Shown here in pieces: positions 1-5,910 of a stretch of 5,910 nt of DNA. The DNA comes from CAVZLD01 sp964522605 (GTDB taxonomy: Bacteria > Planctomycetota > Planctomycetia > Pirellulales > Pirellulaceae). A program made the translations under genes and the position numbers. The stretch covers positions 1-5,910 of the forward strand of contig CAZFWV010000409.1 in NCBI GenBank assembly GCA_964522605.1, given 5' to 3'. The number at the start of each line of letters is the position of its first letter. The stretch's first letter is position 1. The notes beneath the pieces were generated by a model. The model did no database searches, was not told the origin of the DNA, and saw nothing but the letters and a program-made list of their open reading frames with translations.

Positions 1-112
1 GACCCCAGCCACCCTCGCTGCAAAACAACGAAGTTATTCTTGAGTCATCGCTTAGTGCGCGCGAGACTTACGGTGGATCGACAGAATCGTCTTTTCCATC
101 ATCAGGCGAACA
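1..112. other. Non-coding stretch downstream of the DUF1501 gene
   Basis: This stretch follows the stop codon of the minus-strand operon and reaches the window edge. I see no credible open reading frame, tRNA or rRNA in it. Read on the minus strand there is no GC-rich stem followed by a T run, so no Rho-independent terminator for the operon can be called. The operon could end by another mechanism, or continue to a gene outside the window. Confidence 0.4.
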
Positions 113-120
113 TCAGGCGA
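100..120. repeat. 11-bp-period direct repeat across the DUF1501 stop codon
   Basis: CATCAGGCGA occurs at 100-109 and again at 111-120, separated by one A. The second copy contains the TGA stop of the minus-strand DUF1501 gene (TCA at 113-115). On the minus strand the two copies read as a repeated GCCTGATG-type stretch, so the last sense codons and the stop are echoed just downstream. The most likely cause is a small slippage duplication. I see no evidence of function. Confidence 0.6.
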
Positions 121-1561
121 GCAACTCACGGATCACCTTGCCGTGCACGTCCGTCAGTCGCCGATCGAGTCCGTTGTGATACCATGTGAGCCGTTCGTGA
201 TCGAAGCCTAGCAGGTGGAGGACGGTCGCATAGAAGTCCCACACCGTCGTCGGATTCACTTCGGCTCGCCGTCCGAATTCGTCGGTTGCTCCGTAGCTCG
301 TGCCACCCTGAACTCCCGCTCCCATCATCCAACAGGTAAAGCCGTCCGGATTGTGATCGCGACCCGATGTGCCATCCTGGTGGGTTGGCATCCGGCCGAA
401 TTCCGTGGTCCACAGGACCAACGTGTCGTCCAACAAACCGGATTGTTTCAAGTCGGTCAGTAGGGCTGCTGTCGGTTGATCGAAGATCGGGCAGTGTCGC
501 TCATAGTCTGACTTCAGCGTCTTGTGTGCATCCCAATTCAGCAGCCCATCCACTCCAGAAGCACGCGACGCACAGTAGAGATTGACACAGCGTACGCCGC
601 GTTCCAGCAATCGACGGGCGAGCAGGCAGTTGCGGGCATAGCTCGCCTTCAATGGATTGCTATCCCGCGTACCATACGCTGCATGAGTTACCGCCGACTC
701 CTGCGATAAATCTGAAACCTCGGGCGCCGACTGTTGCATGCGTGCCGCTAATTCGTACGCGGCAACGCGTGCCTGCAAATCGCTTTCGCCAACATGTCGG
801 GCGGCAAAGTCGCGATTCAGTTCGTCCAACAATCCCCGCGCGGCAACATCTTCTGCTGCCGGAATCTCTTCGGGCCGCCGGAGGTTGCGAACCGGTTGCT
901 GATCGCTCAGGACAATCGCCTGATGCCGAGCAGGGAGAAACCCGTTGGACCAGTTGGCTTTTCCATTCGGCGGCTCCCCGCGGATATCCGGAATCGCCAC
1001 ATACGTTGGCAGGTTTTCGTTTTCGCTGCCCAAGGCATAGCTGAGCCATGCGCCGGCACTCGGAAAACCTTCCGTCGGGTGTCCCGTATTCATAAACACG
1101 CACCCAGGCCCATGGGTGTTCGTCTTGCTGACCATCGAGTGGACGAAGGCGATGTCATCCACGTGGCCGGCCATCTGAGGCAGCATCGTGCTGATCGGCT
1201 TACCACACTGGCCCGCCGGTGCAAAGGGCCAGGGAGGCTGCATGAGGTTGCCGTTCTTCCCTTGGAAGGAAACAAAGTTCTCCTCGCCCGGCAACGGTTT
1301 GCCGTGCCACTTCTCCAGCGACGGCTTGTGTTCCCACAGGTCCATGTGGGAGGCCGCACCCGGGCAAAAAACCTGCAGGACACGCTTTGCTTTCGGTGGA
1401 TGGTGAGTCTGGCCAGTTCCCGGTGTCCAGGATGACGGATCCGCCCGCATCTCGTCCGACAACAGTCCGATCAGGCCGACACCAGCCAACCCGGTATACA
1501 TGTCGCCCAGGAATCGGCGTCGGGTGAGTGACGTCAGCTTGGCAACCGTTTCACGGGACAT
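113..1561 (-). CDS. DUF1501 family protein with Tat signal (sulfatase/alkaline phosphatase-like fold)
   Basis: A 482-residue exported protein of the DUF1501 family, which belongs to the alkaline phosphatase/sulfatase superfamily. No substrate is established for the family. Residues 13-18 form a twin-arginine motif (TRRRFL), followed by a hydrophobic segment at about 21-34, so export by Tat as a folded protein is expected. Family hallmarks are the N-terminal SHMDLWEHKP (71-80), HTGHP-like MNTGHPTEG (157-165), NWDAHKTL (342-349), the late TTEFGRMP (385-392) with GRDHNPDGFT (400-409), which in this superfamily lies in the metal/active-site half, and the C-terminal NGLDRRLTDVHG (463-474). Length is normal for the family and no break is visible. 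The ATG overlaps the end of the upstream PSCyt/PSD1 gene by 11 bp, with only a weak GAG-type ribosome site ahead of it, so translational coupling is likely. The family call is firm; hydrolase activity is inference. Confidence 0.93.
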   Translation of the reverse strand: MSRETVAKLTSLTRRRFLGDMYTGLAGVGLIGLLSDEMRADPSSWTPGTGQTHHPPKAKRVLQVFCPGAASHMDLWEHKPSLEKWHGKPLPGEENFVSFQGKNGNLMQPPWPFAPAGQCGKPISTMLPQMAGHVDDIAFVHSMVSKTNTHGPGCVFMNTGHPTEGFPSAGAWLSYALGSENENLPTYVAIPDIRGEPPNGKANWSNGFLPARHQAIVLSDQQPVRNLRRPEEIPAAEDVAARGLLDELNRDFAARHVGESDLQARVAAYELAARMQQSAPEVSDLSQESAVTHAAYGTRDSNPLKASYARNCLLARRLLERGVRCVNLYCASRASGVDGLLNWDAHKTLKSDYERHCPIFDQPTAALLTDLKQSGLLDDTLVLWTTEFGRMPTHQDGTSGRDHNPDGFTCWMMGAGVQGGTSYGATDEFGRRAEVNPTTVWDFYATVLHLLGFDHERLTWYHNGLDRRLTDVHGKVIRELLA

Positions 1562-4457
1562 AGATCATTTCACTCGTATTGAAGAGCACGCGACAAAGTG
1601 CTGCGAGCGAATACTGCTCGACCAGATCGCAGCAGGAGGATTCCTCTTGATCGGCGGGCGAGCGGCCGAAGCAAAGCAGGAAGGCTTGGCGCACCTGACT
1701 TGACACGTCGGAACCCGCTTCCCGCTCAATCCGTTCTGCCAATGAATTTGACATGTCGAGCGTAAATTGGTGATTCAGCATCGTCAACGCCTGCAAGGGA
1801 GTGGTCGTCTCCGCCCGTTTCGGTGTCGAGAATGCGCAGTCGGGCTGATCGTACTCCGTCATCAGGTCGACGACCGAGGCTCGCGCATTCTGGTGATACA
1901 CAGCGCGCCGATACGTGTCGGGACCATGCTGATCAAGCGGCACATACGTTGCGACGTTATCCTGCAGGAATCGATAGAGGCGAAATCCCGGACCGCCCAT
2001 GGTTCGATCCAGTTTTCCGGCGACCATCAACATCGTGTCGCGAATCTCCTCGGCCGACAATCGTCTGGGCGGAAATCGCCAGAGAAAACGAGCATCTGCG
2101 TCGATCGATGCCGCTTCTTCTCGATACTGGCTCGATTGCTGGTAGGTCCGCGACAACATGATGGACTTGTGAATCGACTTGAGTTGCCAGTGATGCTGCT
2201 GGATCTCTCTTGCGAGCCAATCGAGCAGTGCGGGATGTGTGGGCTTGCTTCCCATGTAGCCGAAGTCGCTCGGCGTGTCGACAATGCCGGTGCCAAAGTG
2301 ATAGTGCCACACGCGATTGGCCAGCACTCGCGCCGTCAGGGGATTCTGTGAATCAGTAATCCAATCGGCCAGGGCTTGGCGACGAGCTCCTTCGGAAGCG
2401 TCAGCAGAAAGTGCATAAGACGGGACGACTGCGTTCAACGCAGTCAGACTGGCCGGGTCGACGGGATTACCCGGTCGCTGAGGATTCCCACCCAAGAAGA
2501 CATGAAACGGGCCGCGAGCACTTTCCACATCACGCGATCCAATCCAGACCGTGGGCAGCGGATCGATTGAAGCGAGCTGGTGGTCGACTTTCGCGAGCTG
2601 AGCGGCCAGATCCGTAAGTTCCGCCTGCTCCGCGTCGGTACGCACGAATTCGCGCAGTCTCTTGATGCGATGCGACTCGCTGACGGGCCGGCGGTCATGG
2701 GAATTGGCAACTTCCTTCCAGGTCGTTCCGTCGAGCGACACTTCGATTCGGTATTCCGCCAGGAAGACGAATTGGGGATGTTCCGGCGTCGTTTCGCCAC
2801 GAGCACTGGAAAACACGAACCGGTCGACCGAAATTGGCTCGGCGAGCTCGATCGTCAGTTGGCCGCCGGTCGAAATATATTGCTCCCCCAACTTACCATC
2901 GATGGCCAATTGCGGACCGTAAGCCTCCGGAAAATCCTCGATCTGGCGACTTTCACCGTGGGCGACGGATCCGTTGGACGAAAGCGCGACATTCCGCGCC
3001 GGTTCGTCGGCGGACCAGATTTCAAACTCATCGATCGTAAAATAGTGCGTGTCTTCCGGGTTGTTGTCCTGGCCTTCCGAAATGAGTCGCACGAACTTGG
3101 CCGTCACTGGCGCGATACATTCTTCCGTGCCTAGCCGGTTTACCTTGTCCCTTGTCCACTGCCGCTCAAGTTGCTCGGCGTTCTCGTCAGCGCGAGCAGC
3201 AATGGCCTGAAGAATCGCATGGCGCTTCTTGCTGAGTGCCTCGCGCTGTTCGTTGAGCGGCTGTCGGCGAGCTGCGTGGGCGGCCTTCTCCTCCGCTGTC
3301 GCGACGACCGTACTACCGTGGCGAACCCCGGCGAACGTCGCGTACAGCGCATAGTAGTCCTGCTGCCCGATCGGGTCGAACTTGTGATCGTGACACCGCG
3401 CGCAACCGACGGTCAAACCCAGAAACGCTTCGCTTGTTGTGCGAATCATTTCGTCAATCGTGTTCGCCCGGATTTGAGCCGCCTGGGCCGGGTCCTGGTT
3501 TCCGACATCATCAAAGGGGCCAGCCACGAGAAAGGCTGAGGCAATTTGACCCGACAACGTGTCTTCGTCAATCACATCTCCGGCCAAGTGTTCTCGAATG
3601 AACTGGTCGAACGGTCGATCTTCGTTCAGCGACTGAATCACATAATCTCGAAATGGCCAAAGATCATTAATAATGAAGTTCCGCTCGTACCCATTACTTT
3701 CGCCGAATCGCACAACGTCCAACCAGTGTCGTCCCCAACGTTCCCCGTAATGCGGCGAAGCCAAGAGGCGATCGACGACTTTTTCAAAAGCGTTTGCCGC
3801 CGAGTCATTCACGAAGTCATCGATTTCCTTCTGCGTCGGCGGGAGGCCGATCAGGTCGTAGGTGGCGCGGCGGATGAGTGATCGGCGATCGGCAGGCGGA
3901 TTCGGCGTCAAACCATGCTCCGCGAGTTCGACGTAGACGAAACGATCGATATCGTTCCGTTTCCAATCGCTCGGTATACTCTCGTCGTCCGGCGGTGCAA
4001 CGGCGGAGAGCGGCTGCAGGGACCACCAGGATGTGTCGGCGGTGGATTTCTGGCGAACAACAATCTCCGCCGGCCAGCGGGCCCCTTCGTTGATCCACTG
4101 TCGGATCAACGCGACTTGCTGCCCGGTGAGTGGCTCTCCCTCGCTGGGCATCTGCGGCTGTTCTCCCTCCTCGGCGGTGATCAACTCCATCAGGTAGCTG
4201 CCATCCGGATCACCCGCGACGAGGTAGTCGTTCTGCAGAAGGTCGTCCACTGTATTCAGTGAAATATCCCCATTTTCATTACCGTCCGTATGGCAGCGGA
4301 CACAGTGCTGCGCCAAAATGGGTCCGATCGTCTCCGCAAAGTCAACCGAAGGATCGGCGGCATGCACGGAATGAGGGACGAGTGAAATCGCCCCGAGGAA
4401 GAGCAACCGAAGAAAGATTGCTCGTTGTCGCGGTGTCGGAAGCGGACGATTCTTCAT
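1551..4457 (-). CDS. PSCyt1-DUF1549-discoidin-like-DUF1553 planctomycete cytochrome protein
   Basis: A 968-residue exported multidomain protein of the planctomycete cytochrome family. The chosen ATG (4455-4457) gives a good Sec signal: basic n-region, hydrophobic core at about 14-27, probable cut after VHA33. PSCyt1 spans about 38-130, with heme motif CVRCH (52-56) and a possible Met ligand in QMP (M103). DUF1549/PSCyt2 spans about 140-380 and has the conserved second heme motif CARCHDHKFDPI (352-363). A charged, probably coiled helix follows at about 387-438. A discoidin/F5-8 type C-like beta domain lies at about 450-590 (KFVRLISEG, ITIDEFEIW-like and IEVSLDGTTW signatures). A second short helix is at about 606-630. 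DUF1553/PSD1 fills about 690-960, ending in the family-typical LCRVLFNTSEMIYVP. The protein looks full length. An in-frame extension reaches ATG 4538, and another ATG lies at 4482-4484; both would bury the signal peptide. No clear Shine-Dalgarno precedes the chosen ATG, which is common in this phylum, so the start is moderately sure. The family is usually paired with DUF1501, as here. Its function is unknown. Confidence 0.93.
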   Translation of the reverse strand: MKNRPLPTPRQRAIFLRLLFLGAISLVPHSVHAADPSVDFAETIGPILAQHCVRCHTDGNENGDISLNTVDDLLQNDYLVAGDPDGSYLMELITAEEGEQPQMPSEGEPLTGQQVALIRQWINEGARWPAEIVVRQKSTADTSWWSLQPLSAVAPPDDESIPSDWKRNDIDRFVYVELAEHGLTPNPPADRRSLIRRATYDLIGLPPTQKEIDDFVNDSAANAFEKVVDRLLASPHYGERWGRHWLDVVRFGESNGYERNFIINDLWPFRDYVIQSLNEDRPFDQFIREHLAGDVIDEDTLSGQIASAFLVAGPFDDVGNQDPAQAAQIRANTIDEMIRTTSEAFLGLTVGCARCHDHKFDPIGQQDYYALYATFAGVRHGSTVVATAEEKAAHAARRQPLNEQREALSKKRHAILQAIAARADENAEQLERQWTRDKVNRLGTEECIAPVTAKFVRLISEGQDNNPEDTHYFTIDEFEIWSADEPARNVALSSNGSVAHGESRQIEDFPEAYGPQLAIDGKLGEQYISTGGQLTIELAEPISVDRFVFSSARGETTPEHPQFVFLAEYRIEVSLDGTTWKEVANSHDRRPVSESHRIKRLREFVRTDAEQAELTDLAAQLAKVDHQLASIDPLPTVWIGSRDVESARGPFHVFLGGNPQRPGNPVDPASLTALNAVVPSYALSADASEGARRQALADWITDSQNPLTARVLANRVWHYHFGTGIVDTPSDFGYMGSKPTHPALLDWLAREIQQHHWQLKSIHKSIMLSRTYQQSSQYREEAASIDADARFLWRFPPRRLSAEEIRDTMLMVAGKLDRTMGGPGFRLYRFLQDNVATYVPLDQHGPDTYRRAVYHQNARASVVDLMTEYDQPDCAFSTPKRAETTTPLQALTMLNHQFTLDMSNSLAERIEREAGSDVSSQVRQAFLLCFGRSPADQEESSCCDLVEQYSLAALCRVLFNTSEMIYVP

Positions 4458-4493
4458 GGATAGTCTGCCACAGTAGAAGAACATGTCTCGCAG

Positions 4494-4508
4494 TGCGGCA
4501 GGGCCGCA
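4494..4508 (-). other. Short GC hairpin in the leader of the PSCyt/PSD1 gene
   Basis: TGCGGC (4494-4499) and GCCGCA (4503-4508) form a perfect 6-bp stem with a 3-nt loop, 37 nt upstream of the chosen ATG at 4457. If the promoter at 4642-4669 is right, this hairpin lies in the roughly 180-nt 5' leader. There is no T run, so it is not an intrinsic terminator. It could influence translation, or it could be chance in GC-rich DNA. Confidence 0.3.
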
Positions 4509-4641
4509 ACCCAACGGGATGCTACCGCACCCGAGCACCGGTCGCTTCCGTTGGTCGCTCGATTTCTTGCCGAGAGAACAACATTTTCACCGATAGCAGT
4601 GCAGTGTGCCGAGCGTCGATCTCAAAATAACCGTCACGAAG

Positions 4642-4669
4642 AATCTACACAATCTGACCATTGAGTCAA
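4642..4669 (-). promoter_or_regulatory. Candidate sigma70-type promoter for the PSCyt/PSD1-DUF1501 operon
   Basis: Read on the minus strand, TTGACT (4664-4669, 5 of 6 to TTGACA) is followed after 16 nt by TAGATT (4642-4647, 4 of 6 to TATAAT). A start near 4635 would give a leader of about 180 nt before the ATG at 4457. The -35 box overlaps the 13-bp palindrome at 4659-4671. This is a consensus match by eye only. Planctomycete promoters are not well characterised, so the call is tentative. Confidence 0.33.
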
Positions 4670-4671
4670 TG
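4659..4671. promoter_or_regulatory. 13-bp palindrome, possible operator
   Basis: CATTGAGTCAATG is a perfect inverted repeat: two 6-bp arms around a single central base. It lies in the divergent intergenic region, 69 bp upstream of the phosphatase-cytochrome ATG and on top of the candidate -35 box of the leftward operon. That position suits a binding site for a dimeric regulator acting on one or both genes. No regulator gene is present in the window. The operator role is inference. Confidence 0.35.
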
Positions 4672-4730
4672 TTTTCCAGTTGGTGTTGCGGAGTCGGAAT
4701 GCGTTTTCGTCGCTCTCTCGAAAATCGACC

Positions 4731-4735
4731 GAGGA
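4731..4735 (+). promoter_or_regulatory. Shine-Dalgarno site deciding the start of the phosphatase-cytochrome gene
   Basis: GAGGA is placed 5 nt before the ATG at 4741. It selects that start over the in-frame ATG at 4606, which would add 45 residues in front of an otherwise clean signal peptide. Confidence 0.7.
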
Positions 4736-4740
4736 CTTAC

Positions 4741-5709
4741 ATGAATCCAGCGCGGATCGCAGTTTGCTTCTTCTTGATCGTGGGGGCCGTCGTTAACGGT
4801 CAGATCAACCTGTCGGGAAATGCGGTTCCCGACTCTTCTTCGTCCACCGTCGTCGAGATGAAGCTACACGACGTGGTACCGATTGAAGCGATCGGGCTCG
4901 AAAATGTCTTTCGGCTCACGGAGCAGATTTTTTCCGGGAGCGAACCGGACGGCAAGGTTGGGTTTGACAGCCTGAAAAATCTGGGGATCAAGACAATCGT
5001 CAGCGTCGACGGAGCCAAGCCGAAGACCGATTTCGCGCGCGAGTCCGGCATGCGGTATATCCATATTCCAATCGGGTATGACGGGATCTCCCAACAGGCC
5101 GGCGCGATGTTGGCTCAGCTGGTGACCGAAGCGACGGGGCCGATCTACATTCACTGTCATCATGGAAAGCATCGCGGACCCGCCGCCGCCGCCGTCGCTT
5201 GCCTGGCTGCGGGATCTGTCGACCGTCGAGGTGCGCAGAAGATCTTAGAACAAGCGGGTACCAGCAAGGACTATGCCGGGCTCTGGCGCGATGTCCAAGA
5301 GTACACCGTGCCGGACGCCAGCGATGTGCTCCCCCCGCTCGTCGAAGTCGCCGATGTCGGATCGCTTGCGACCGCGATGGCCGATATCGATCGAATCTTT
5401 GACAACGTCAAAAGATTGCGGGCTGCGGAGTGGAAAGCGCCCGTCGATCACCCGGATCTGGATGCATCTCATGAAGCTTTGATGCTGCAGGAAAGTTTTC
5501 ACGAAGCGGCACGCAACCTTGAACCACCGTACGATGAGACACTAAAGCAGCAACTTCTCAAGGCGGAGAGCGAAGTACAACAACTGCGTTCGATGCTGAA
5601 GGCAAACGACTCGACGACTGCGACCCAACAGGCCGCGCGGATTGAAGCTTCATGCAAATCGTGTCATCGGATCTATCGCGATGTTCCGTCCGGTCGACAT
5701 CCAGAATAG
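4741..5709 (+). CDS. Exported Cys-phosphatase (DSP-like) fused to a class II cytochrome c domain
   Basis: A 322-residue protein starting at ATG 4741, supported by GAGGA at 4731-4735. Residues 1-20 form a Sec-type signal with hydrophobic core at about 6-18; the cut, perhaps after VNG20, is unsure, so it may stay anchored. Residues about 55-190 resemble a dual-specificity/tyrosine phosphatase: the FRLTEQIFSGSEP strand-turn entry, then the P-loop HCHHGKHR (138-145, codons 5152-5175) with nucleophile C139 and R145, matching HCx5R. D114 in GYDG is a candidate general acid. The Ser/Thr that usually follows the Arg is Gly146. Residues about 202-315 are helical and end in CKSCHRIYRD (heme motif C305, C308, H309; codons 5653-5667), the position and context of the heme site in cytochrome c'/c556 four-helix bundles. 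M213 in the first helix is a possible sixth ligand. The heme motif needs export, which fits the signal. The gene is divergent from the PSCyt/PSD1 operon across 283 bp. I know of no assigned function for this fusion. The domain calls come from motifs only. Confidence 0.85.
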   Translation: MNPARIAVCFFLIVGAVVNGQINLSGNAVPDSSSSTVVEMKLHDVVPIEAIGLENVFRLTEQIFSGSEPDGKVGFDSLKNLGIKTIVSVDGAKPKTDFARESGMRYIHIPIGYDGISQQAGAMLAQLVTEATGPIYIHCHHGKHRGPAAAAVACLAAGSVDRRGAQKILEQAGTSKDYAGLWRDVQEYTVPDASDVLPPLVEVADVGSLATAMADIDRIFDNVKRLRAAEWKAPVDHPDLDASHEALMLQESFHEAARNLEPPYDETLKQQLLKAESEVQQLRSMLKANDSTTATQQAARIEASCKSCHRIYRDVPSGRHPE

Positions 5710-5772
5710 CGCCGATCAGGCGATCCATGCAACGGCAGTCGAGTCAAGACACGAGCGAGAGGAAATCGCATT

Positions 5773-5847
5773 CAAATTGGGCTTAAGGAGGAGGGACCAA
5801 ATTGGGCTTAAGCAGGAATAACCAAATTGGGCTTAATGAGGAGTAAC
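5773..5847. repeat. Three tandem 25-bp repeats
   Basis: A 14-bp core CAAATTGGGCTTAA begins at 5773, 5798 and 5823, identical in all three copies. Each is followed by an 11-bp variable tail of the form nnAGGAnnnAC (GGAGGAGGGAC, GCAGGAATAAC, TGAGGAGTAAC). The period is exactly 25 bp, not a multiple of three, and each core holds stop codons in some frames, so it is not coding. The conserved core with diverged tails, starting 64 bp after the phosphatase-cytochrome stop, suggests either a maintained protein or RNA site array or part of a dispersed intergenic repeat. It is not a CRISPR: the spacers are too short and too similar. Confidence 0.85.
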
Positions 5848-5850
5848 CAC

Positions 5851-5910
5851 GGATTCGACGGAGGCGACGGATCGACACAGACCGATCCGCGGACATCCGT
5901 TTGATCCGTT
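5851..5910. repeat. Short direct repeats and a 7-bp-stem hairpin at the window edge
   Basis: CGACGGA recurs at 5856-5862 and 5865-5871 (9-bp step). CGGATCG (5868-5874) and CGATCCG (5883-5889) form a perfect 7-bp stem around an 8-nt loop. ATCCG then recurs at 5885, 5895 and 5904. No T run follows, so an intrinsic terminator is not supported. Together with the 25-bp repeats this makes a repeat-rich intergenic block that continues past the window. Similar low-complexity GGA/CCG intergenic tracts occur in planctomycete genomes, but I cannot confirm a match here. Confidence 0.55.

Noticed and set aside
794..1435. Plus-strand open frame of 213 codons inside the DUF1501 gene
   Set aside because: It is antisense to a conserved coding region, and its composition is what a GC-rich opposite-strand frame gives. 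No recognisable domain, signal or ribosome site.
1767..2351. Plus-strand open frame of 194 codons inside the PSCyt/PSD1 gene
   Set aside because: It lies opposite the well-conserved DUF1553 region and shows no family signature, so it is a shadow frame.
4458..4538. In-frame upstream extension of the PSCyt/PSD1 gene to an ATG at 4538
   Set aside because: It would place 27 residues of non-signal sequence before a good Sec signal, and it contains the leader hairpin. The intermediate ATG at 4482-4484 cannot be fully excluded.
4606..4740. In-frame upstream extension of the phosphatase-cytochrome gene to an ATG at 4606
   Set aside because: The 45 extra residues have no family character and would precede a clear signal peptide. 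The ATG at 4741 has a GAGGA site at the right distance.
5710..5722. Possible terminator after the phosphatase-cytochrome gene (CGCC/GGCG stem)
   Set aside because: The stem is only 4 bp with a 5-nt loop and no T run follows.
5715..5723. ATCAGGCGA, also found twice at 101-120, near gene ends on both sides of the window
   Set aside because: It is a 9-bp match, two of the three copies come from one local duplication, and its orientation relative to the genes is not consistent. Chance is the simplest explanation.
5727..5786. A 19-codon open frame ending in the first 25-bp repeat
   Set aside because: There is no convincing ribosome site. Its stop comes from the repeat core and nothing suggests a real peptide.
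5773..5847. Possible CRISPR array
   Set aside because: The repeat core is only 14 bp, the intervening 11-bp stretches are similar to one another, and no cas gene is present.

Overview
The window looks like chromosomal DNA of a planctomycete, most likely a Pirellulaceae-type member of about 55-60% GC. The main evidence is a minus-strand gene pair found almost only in Planctomycetes and a few related phyla: a PSCyt1/PSCyt2(DUF1549)/PSD1(DUF1553) cytochrome protein followed by a DUF1501 protein with a twin-arginine signal. Placement at genus level is not possible from the sequence alone.

Layout. Bases 1-112 lie downstream of the DUF1501 gene and hold no gene I can support. An 11-bp-period direct repeat sits across the DUF1501 stop codon. 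The DUF1501 gene is at 113-1561 (minus). The PSCyt/PSD1 gene is at 1551-4457 (minus). The two overlap by 11 bp, so they are almost certainly one operon, transcribed PSCyt first and DUF1501 second. A divergent intergenic region follows (4458-4740). It carries a plausible minus-strand sigma70-type promoter whose -35 box sits inside a 13-bp palindrome, and a short GC hairpin in the operon's leader. At 4741-5709 (plus) is a gene for an exported two-domain protein: a Cys-based dual-specificity/tyrosine phosphatase-like domain fused to a C-terminal class II cytochrome c (cytochrome c'/c556-like) helical domain with one CxxCH heme motif. Bases 5710-5910 appear non-coding and hold three exact-period 25-bp repeats followed by short direct repeats and a 7-bp-stem hairpin.

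How the genes may work together. All three proteins carry export signals (Tat for DUF1501, Sec-type for the other two), and two carry c-type heme motifs, which are filled outside the cytoplasm. The PSCyt/PSD1-DUF1501 pair is known as a recurrent planctomycete pair, often present in many paralogous copies per genome, but its biochemical role is not established. The discoidin-like insert in this PSCyt/PSD1 protein suggests it binds a glycan or another extracellular ligand. The divergent phosphatase-cytochrome fusion is the most unusual item. A shared redox or extracytoplasmic role with the operon is inference from proximity and shared chemistry only.
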